This document shows positions 59,758 through 64,000 of a stretch of 64,000 nucleotides of DNA, piece after piece. Position 1 is the first letter of the stretch. Every line of letters starts with the position of its first letter. Under the pieces are notes generated by a model. That model did not search any database. It was not told where the DNA came from and saw only the letters and a list, made by a program, of their open reading frames with translations. Origin of the DNA: Hymenobacter montanus (lineage in GTDB: Bacteria > Bacteroidota > Bacteroidia > Cytophagales > Hymenobacteraceae); NCBI RefSeq assembly GCF_014699115.1, contig NZ_JACXAD010000023.1:1-64000 (forward strand). The letters run 5' to 3'. Made by a program: the position numbers and the translations under genes.

Positions 59758-60738
59758 ATGTACCAATTTTTCCCGGCGTTTACGCGCCCCTCCCGCCCGG
59801 CCGCCTGCCTAGCTTGCCTGCTGCTGACGACAGCCTGCGGCGCCCCGGAACCGGCCGCTAAGGCGCCCGTCGACCCAACCGCCTTCCAGCCCACCCAGTT
59901 AGTAGCCCTGGGCCGCATCGAGCCGCTCCAGGAGATTGTGTCACTAGCCTCCGAGGAAGGCGGCGTAATCCGCGAGGTGCGGGTGCGCGCCGGCGACTCG
60001 GTGCGCCGCGACCAAGTGCTGCTGGTGCTTTCCGCCCGGGTGGAAACGGCCCGGCTGCGCCAGTCCGAAGCCAAGTTCGGCGCGCAGACCGCCCAGATTG
60101 CCGCCGACCGCGCTGCCCTGGCTTCCGCCCAGGTGACCTTGCGCAATGCCCGCGACTTCTACGAACGCTCCGCCCGGGCCTCGGCCGAAGGCGCCGAAAC
60201 CCAGCAGAACGTGGACAACGCCGAAGCCAGCTACCGCCGCGCCCAGCGCGACGAGGAGCGCCTGCAAGCCAGCCTGCGCGCCGCGCAGGCCCAGCTTGAG
60301 CAACTGCAGGCCGACGCGCGTGTGTCCCGGGCCGAGTTGGGCCGGCGCACGGTGCGCGCCCCCGGCCCCGGCACCATCCTCGACCTGAGCGTGAAGCCGG
60401 GCACCGCCCTGAGCCCCAACCAGAGCTACGCTGAGTTTGCGCCGCAGGGGCCGGTGACGGCCTTGCTGGAAGTCGATGAGCTGTTTGCCGACCGGGTGCG
60501 GCTGGGGCAGACCGGCCTGGTGCGGGCGGAAGGCACCCTCGACACGCTCGCCATCGGCCGGGTGGTAGCCGTGGGGCCTTACCTGAAGGCCAAGTCGCTG
60601 TTTGCCGAGCAAACCGGCGACCCCGAAGACCGGCGCGTGCGCGAAGTACGCCTGCAGCTCGATGGTGGCCGCGGCCTGCTGCTGAACCGCCGCGTGGAAG
60701 GAGTGATTCAATTGGGCGGCGCCGCAGCGCGTCCTTAA
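59758..60738 (+). CDS. HlyD/DevB-family periplasmic adaptor, probable lipoprotein
   Basis: 326 residues. The N-terminus has a lipobox-like LLTTAC with Cys27. A biotinyl-lipoyl-like first half (LGRIEPLQEIVSLASEEGGVIREVRVRAGDSV) and a long coiled-coil hairpin (about 105-205, Ala/Gln/Arg-rich) are followed by the second lipoyl half (VRAPGPGTILDLSVKPG) and a beta-barrel domain. This resembles DevB of DevBCA exporters. It bridges the inner-membrane permease and the TolC-type channel. The gap to the permease gene is 13 bp. Confidence 0.9.
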   Translation: MYQFFPAFTRPSRPAACLACLLLTTACGAPEPAAKAPVDPTAFQPTQLVALGRIEPLQEIVSLASEEGGVIREVRVRAGDSVRRDQVLLVLSARVETARLRQSEAKFGAQTAQIAADRAALASAQVTLRNARDFYERSARASAEGAETQQNVDNAEASYRRAQRDEERLQASLRAAQAQLEQLQADARVSRAELGRRTVRAPGPGTILDLSVKPGTALSPNQSYAEFAPQGPVTALLEVDELFADRVRLGQTGLVRAEGTLDTLAIGRVVAVGPYLKAKSLFAEQTGDPEDRRVREVRLQLDGGRGLLLNRRVEGVIQLGGAAARP

Positions 60739-60751
60739 ACTGCCCGCCGCC

Positions 60752-61873
60752 ATGTTGCGCATCGCCCTCAAGTTTCTCTTTTACGACAAGGCCAAGTCCC
60801 TCGGGGCCTTGCTCGGCATCGTTATCTCCACCTTCCTGATCGGCCAGCAAACTGGCATCTTTCTGTACCTGACCGACTCGATGGCCGCCCTGGCCAGCAA
60901 CGCCCGCGCCGATTTGTGGGTGGTGGACGACAAAACCACGGATATCAATTCGCTGGCGTTGCTCGATGCCCGCAAGGCCCGCGAGTTGGCCTCGGTGCCG
61001 GGCGTGGCGCGGGCTTTCCCCGTGGTCGTGTCGGGCGGCTCGGCCCGGTTTCGCACCGGCAAGAACGCTGGTGTGCAGGTGATTGGCTCGGAGGCGCCCG
61101 TGTTTCCGGCCGGGCCCTGGCACCTGGAAGCTGGCCACCCCACGGACCTGCTGCGCGACGGCGCCGTCAGCGCCGACCGCTTCGACCGCAAAGCCCTGGG
61201 CGGGGCCACGCTCGGCACCGAATTTGAGATTTCGGGCAAGCGCGCCTTCATCGCCACCCAGACGGCCGGGGCCCGGGGCTTCGGCGCCATCTACCTGTTC
61301 ACGACGCTGGAGCGGGCCCGCTACTACGGCAACGTGCCCCGAACTAAGGTCAGCGCCCTGCTGCTGCGCTTGCAGACCGGTGCCGACCCACGGCAGGTGC
61401 GCGACCAAATCAACACCAGCATCAACGGCGTGCGGGCCTGGCTGCCGCAGGAGCTGGGGTGGAGTACCAAGCGGACCCTGCTGGCACAGTCGGGCATCGG
61501 CGTGTCGACGGGTACGCTCATCGCTTTCGCCTTGGTGGCGGGTTTCTTTATCATTGGCCTGACGCTGTACTCGTCGGCCATCGACCGCCTGCGCGACTAC
61601 GGCACGCTCAAAGCCATCGGGGCGGACAATTCCTTTATCCGCCGTCTGATCCTGCTCCAGGCCTTGCTGCTGGCTTTGCTGGGCTTCGCCCTGGGCTACG
61701 CCGCCATCGAGGGATTCCGCTTCGGAATCGGACGATCGGGGGCCCTTTTCGCCTTTACCTGGCCCATCCGCCTGGTTTTCGTTGGCATCACCCTCCTCAT
61801 TTCGCTAACCGGGGCCGTGTTTGCCATCCGCCGCATCACGCAGGTGGAGCCGGCGAGTGTGTTCCGCGGCTAA
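60752..61873 (+). CDS. DevC/MacB-type ABC transporter permease
   Basis: 373 residues. One N-terminal membrane helix (about 17-40, LGALLGIVISTFLIGQQTGIF) is followed by a large periplasmic domain (about 45-250) and three C-terminal helices (about 255-280, 300-325, 335-358) of the FtsX-like permease domain, ending with the R-R-I-T-Q-V-E-P-A-S-V-F-R-G motif. The layout is that of DevC in DevBCA systems, which export glycolipids or small toxic molecules. The substrate here is unknown. Confidence 0.92.
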   Translation: MLRIALKFLFYDKAKSLGALLGIVISTFLIGQQTGIFLYLTDSMAALASNARADLWVVDDKTTDINSLALLDARKARELASVPGVARAFPVVVSGGSARFRTGKNAGVQVIGSEAPVFPAGPWHLEAGHPTDLLRDGAVSADRFDRKALGGATLGTEFEISGKRAFIATQTAGARGFGAIYLFTTLERARYYGNVPRTKVSALLLRLQTGADPRQVRDQINTSINGVRAWLPQELGWSTKRTLLAQSGIGVSTGTLIAFALVAGFFIIGLTLYSSAIDRLRDYGTLKAIGADNSFIRRLILLQALLLALLGFALGYAAIEGFRFGIGRSGALFAFTWPIRLVFVGITLLISLTGAVFAIRRITQVEPASVFRG

Positions 61874-61914
61874 GGCGCCGCGTTGGTTTTCTCCCGCTGT
61901 ATTTTCCTTTTACC

Positions 61915-63306
61915 ATGCTTGTACGTCTTTTTTTAGCTGGCCTGTGGGCCGGCCTGGGGTTGCTTTGCCCCAGCGCGGCGCTGGCGCAAACGCCGGCCGC
62001 GCCGCCCATGGTGGCTCTGCCGCCGGCCGCCCTCGGGTCCCTGAACCTGGAGCAGGCCCTCACCCTAGCTCGCCAGCAGCGCACCGACTTCCGCAACTAC
62101 AGCGTGGACGAGCAACTGGCGGCTCAGCGTACCCGGCAGGAGCAGGCTGCCTTTCGGCCGCAGCTCAACGCCTCGGCCGACGTGCGAGCCAACACCCAGC
62201 GGCAGGTCATCGTGCTGCCGGGTTTCGCGCCCGGCGAGGGCGAGCGGGCGCTGCGCTCGGGCCAGCCCTACCAGCTCGGGGCCGGCGTCACGCTCACCCA
62301 GAAGCTCTACGACCCAACCCGCCGCCCCCTGCTGGCGCAGCGCCGCCTGGACGAGCAAGTGGCCGCCAATGCCACGGCTCAGGCTCGCATCGACCTGACC
62401 GAAACCGTGAGCAGCGCGTATTACGCGGCCTTGCTCTACCAGGCCAAGCTGGACTTCGCGGGCCAGGACGTGGCGCGGGCCGAGTCGGCCTACCGCGACG
62501 CGCAAACGCGCATGGCCCAGCAGCAGGCGCTGAAAACTGAGGTCAGCCAGGCCCGCTTCAACCTCGACAACGCCTGCCTGGCCCAGGAGCGCGCCGCCGC
62601 CGATCTGCGCACGGCGCAGGTGAACCTGCTTAGCCAGCTCGGCGACCCGACGCCCGAGCGCACCCCCGTAAGCCTGGGTCAGAGCCTGGCGCAGCTCACC
62701 GGCGAGCTAACCGCGCCACCCGCCCCGGAGGGGGTTGATACCGTGGCCACCCGGCGTGTGGAGTACCGCGCCGAGCAGCTGCGGGAACAGTTGGCCCGGG
62801 CGGCGGAACAGCAGAACCGCCGCCGCTACCTGCCTTCGGCCGACCTGGTAGGCTACTTCGGCACCCAGGCTTTCCGGGAGCGGTTCGACTTCTATGACTT
62901 CAACCAGCGCTACTATGGCTACTCTTATGTAGCTCTGCAACTCAACCTGCCGCTGTTCGACGGCGGCAGCAAACGGGCCCAGATTCAGCAAAACCGCCTC
63001 ACGGCCCAACGCAGCCGCAACGCCCAGACCAGCCTGCGCCGCACGGTGGCTTACGAGCTCACCGACGCCCGGACGCAACTCGACCTTTCGCGCCGCAACG
63101 CCGCCTTGCAGCAGCAAAACCTCGCCGTTGCCGAAGAGGCGCTAACGGTTGCGCAGGTGCGGCGGCGCAACGGCCTGGTGCTGGAACAGGAAGTGGTTAC
63201 GGCCCGCACCACGCTGAGCCAAGCCCGCCGCGACTACCTGCAAGCCCTTAACGATTGGCTCGTGGACCGACTGGAGTACCAGCGTGTAACGGGCCAACTT
63301 AAATAA
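61915..63306 (+). CDS. TolC-family outer-membrane efflux protein
   Basis: 463 residues from ATG at 61915, which starts the signal peptide (MLVRLFLAGLWAGLGLLCPSAALAQ). Two OEP repeats follow: LNLEQALTLARQQRTDFRNYSV...RPQLNASADVRANTQRQ, and VEYRAEQLREQLARAAEQQNRRRYLPSADLVGYFGT with LQLNLPLFDGG. It should trimerise into the outer-membrane channel of the exporter. Gap to the permease 41 bp, to the next gene 8 bp. Confidence 0.92.
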   Translation: MLVRLFLAGLWAGLGLLCPSAALAQTPAAPPMVALPPAALGSLNLEQALTLARQQRTDFRNYSVDEQLAAQRTRQEQAAFRPQLNASADVRANTQRQVIVLPGFAPGEGERALRSGQPYQLGAGVTLTQKLYDPTRRPLLAQRRLDEQVAANATAQARIDLTETVSSAYYAALLYQAKLDFAGQDVARAESAYRDAQTRMAQQQALKTEVSQARFNLDNACLAQERAAADLRTAQVNLLSQLGDPTPERTPVSLGQSLAQLTGELTAPPAPEGVDTVATRRVEYRAEQLREQLARAAEQQNRRRYLPSADLVGYFGTQAFRERFDFYDFNQRYYGYSYVALQLNLPLFDGGSKRAQIQQNRLTAQRSRNAQTSLRRTVAYELTDARTQLDLSRRNAALQQQNLAVAEEALTVAQVRRRNGLVLEQEVVTARTTLSQARRDYLQALNDWLVDRLEYQRVTGQLK

Positions 63307-63314
63307 GCACCCTC

Positions 63315-63755
63315 ATGCTACACCACTTGTTGTTCTATCTGTTGCCGCTCACCGACGGGCCGCTGTTCCTGGCTGCGCCACCCGCCCCGACAGTGCTCTC
63401 CATCCGCGTTACTGGCCTTAAGTCTGACCGGGGATGGTGCTGCCTGGCGCTGTACCAACGGGAAGAAGGCTTTCCGACCATGCCGCAACGGGCGTGGCGC
63501 ATGCAGTTTGTACCCATCCGCAACCGCGAAGCCGTGTTGGACCTTTCTGATCTGCCCGCCGGGCGCTACGCTGTGGCCGCCTACCACGACGAGAACGGCA
63601 ACCGCCGCATGGATACTAACCTGTTGGGCTTACCTAAGGAAGGATATGCTGCTTCCAACAACCCAAGGCCTAAGTTTGGACCACCCTCTTATGAGCAAGC
63701 CAGCTTTTATCTAGCCGCCGCGCCACTCCGCCTGGAGTTGCATATGGTTTACTAG
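63315..63755 (+). CDS. DUF2141 family exported protein
   Basis: 146 residues. A hydrophobic N-terminus, probably a signal peptide, precedes the DUF2141 domain: LSIRVTGLKSDRGWCCLALYQREEGFP, DLPAGRYAVAAYHDENGNRRMDTNLLGLPKEGYAAS, and GPPSYEQASFYL. The D-x-N-x-N-x-x-M-D loop resembles calcium-binding turns. Typical family length. It is the last gene of the export operon, 8 bp after the TolC-type gene; role unknown. Confidence 0.85.
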   Translation: MLHHLLFYLLPLTDGPLFLAAPPAPTVLSIRVTGLKSDRGWCCLALYQREEGFPTMPQRAWRMQFVPIRNREAVLDLSDLPAGRYAVAAYHDENGNRRMDTNLLGLPKEGYAASNNPRPKFGPPSYEQASFYLAAAPLRLELHMVY

Positions 63756-64000
63756 CGTTACTCGAAGCTGCCAGTGTCCTGCCTGCATAGTAGACCTGGC
63801 CCAATGTCTTGCTCGTGCACAAGCCTAAGCGCAAGCCGCTGCTAGCAACCGCTTAATCGCGCACGGGTCAACAGCAGTTGCTTTCTCCTGGCAGAACACG
63901 GTTTGGCCAAGGGCCATCGGCGCCATCGCTTGTCGGCTTACGGCGGTGAACTCAGTCTGTTTTCCTTTTTCTCGTTGGGGGCTTCCTCCAACCTAAAACG
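63756..64000. other. Right-edge stretch without supported gene
   Basis: No terminator was seen for the export operon. The minus strand is open for about 55 codons between in-frame stops (63830-63995) and has a coding-like look, but no homology was recognised. Confidence 0.35.

Noticed and set aside
61459..61914. Long upstream extension of the TolC gene
   Set aside because: It overlaps the permease gene in another frame; a clear signal peptide starts at 61915.
1..64000. CRISPR array
   Set aside because: No regularly spaced repeats of 24-40 bp were seen and no cas genes are present.

Overview
The window reads as a chromosomal segment of a GC-rich Bacteroidota bacterium, most likely Hymenobacter or a close relative in the Hymenobacteraceae. 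The evidence is a set of Bacteroidota-typical traits: type IX secretion C-terminal domains, a TonB-dependent receptor with a carboxypeptidase-like N-terminal domain, AraC and LytTR regulators, paired DUF1501/DUF1800 proteins, and -7 promoter boxes of the TAnnTTTG type. Species identity is inference, because there is no rRNA in the window.

Layout. 1-13.3 kb: a cut-off ORF tail, an SDR oxidoreductase with an AraC regulator, the DUF1501/DUF1800 pair, a large lamin-tail secreted protein, aspartate-semialdehyde dehydrogenase, a carboxypeptidase-regulatory-domain protein, 3-methyladenine DNA glycosylase and a GNAT. 13.4-24.9 kb: a secreted glucose/sorbosone dehydrogenase and a run of metal-related genes (CDF exporter, Nramp importer with a DtxR/MntR-type operator, TonB-dependent receptor, MetA-like outer-membrane protein, HMA-AraC regulator), with a relic gene fragment and a DUF4291 gene interrupted by one stop codon. 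25-31 kb: a B12-binding-type radical SAM protein, a delta-60-repeat secreted protein, a lipoprotein, a GNAT and tRNA-Gly(CCC). 31.3-40.4 kb: a type I restriction-modification locus. 40.4-49.6 kb: a sparse region, then DUF2147, DUF6268, a vWA surface protein and an ECF sigma/anti-sigma pair. 49.8-64 kb: fumarase, a Crp/Fnr regulator with a perfect FNR-type box downstream, DinB, GNAT, an aspartyl-protease-like protein, a LytS/LytTR two-component pair, a recombinase relic, and a MarR-controlled ABC/HlyD/TolC export operon.

The most notable system is the hsd locus at 31301-40357, in the order hsdR, DUF1016 (YhcG-like) PD-(D/E)XK nuclease, hsdS, compact ABC-ATPase protein, hsdM, then a NucS-like PD-(D/E)XK protein. 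The first four genes are linked by overlapping stop/start codons, so the accessory genes are built into the restriction operon. The ABC protein keeps the full ABC ATPase motif set and carries R277-x3-E281...H314 in its C-terminal region, closely matching the spacing of the anticodon nuclease triad of E. coli PrrC, which is likewise encoded inside a type I RM locus. A suicide or tRNA-cleaving defence backed by restriction is therefore a testable hypothesis. A second coherent unit is the manganese-type import operon: an 18-bp palindrome abutting a -7 box, then an Nramp transporter, then a TonB-dependent receptor 24 bp later.
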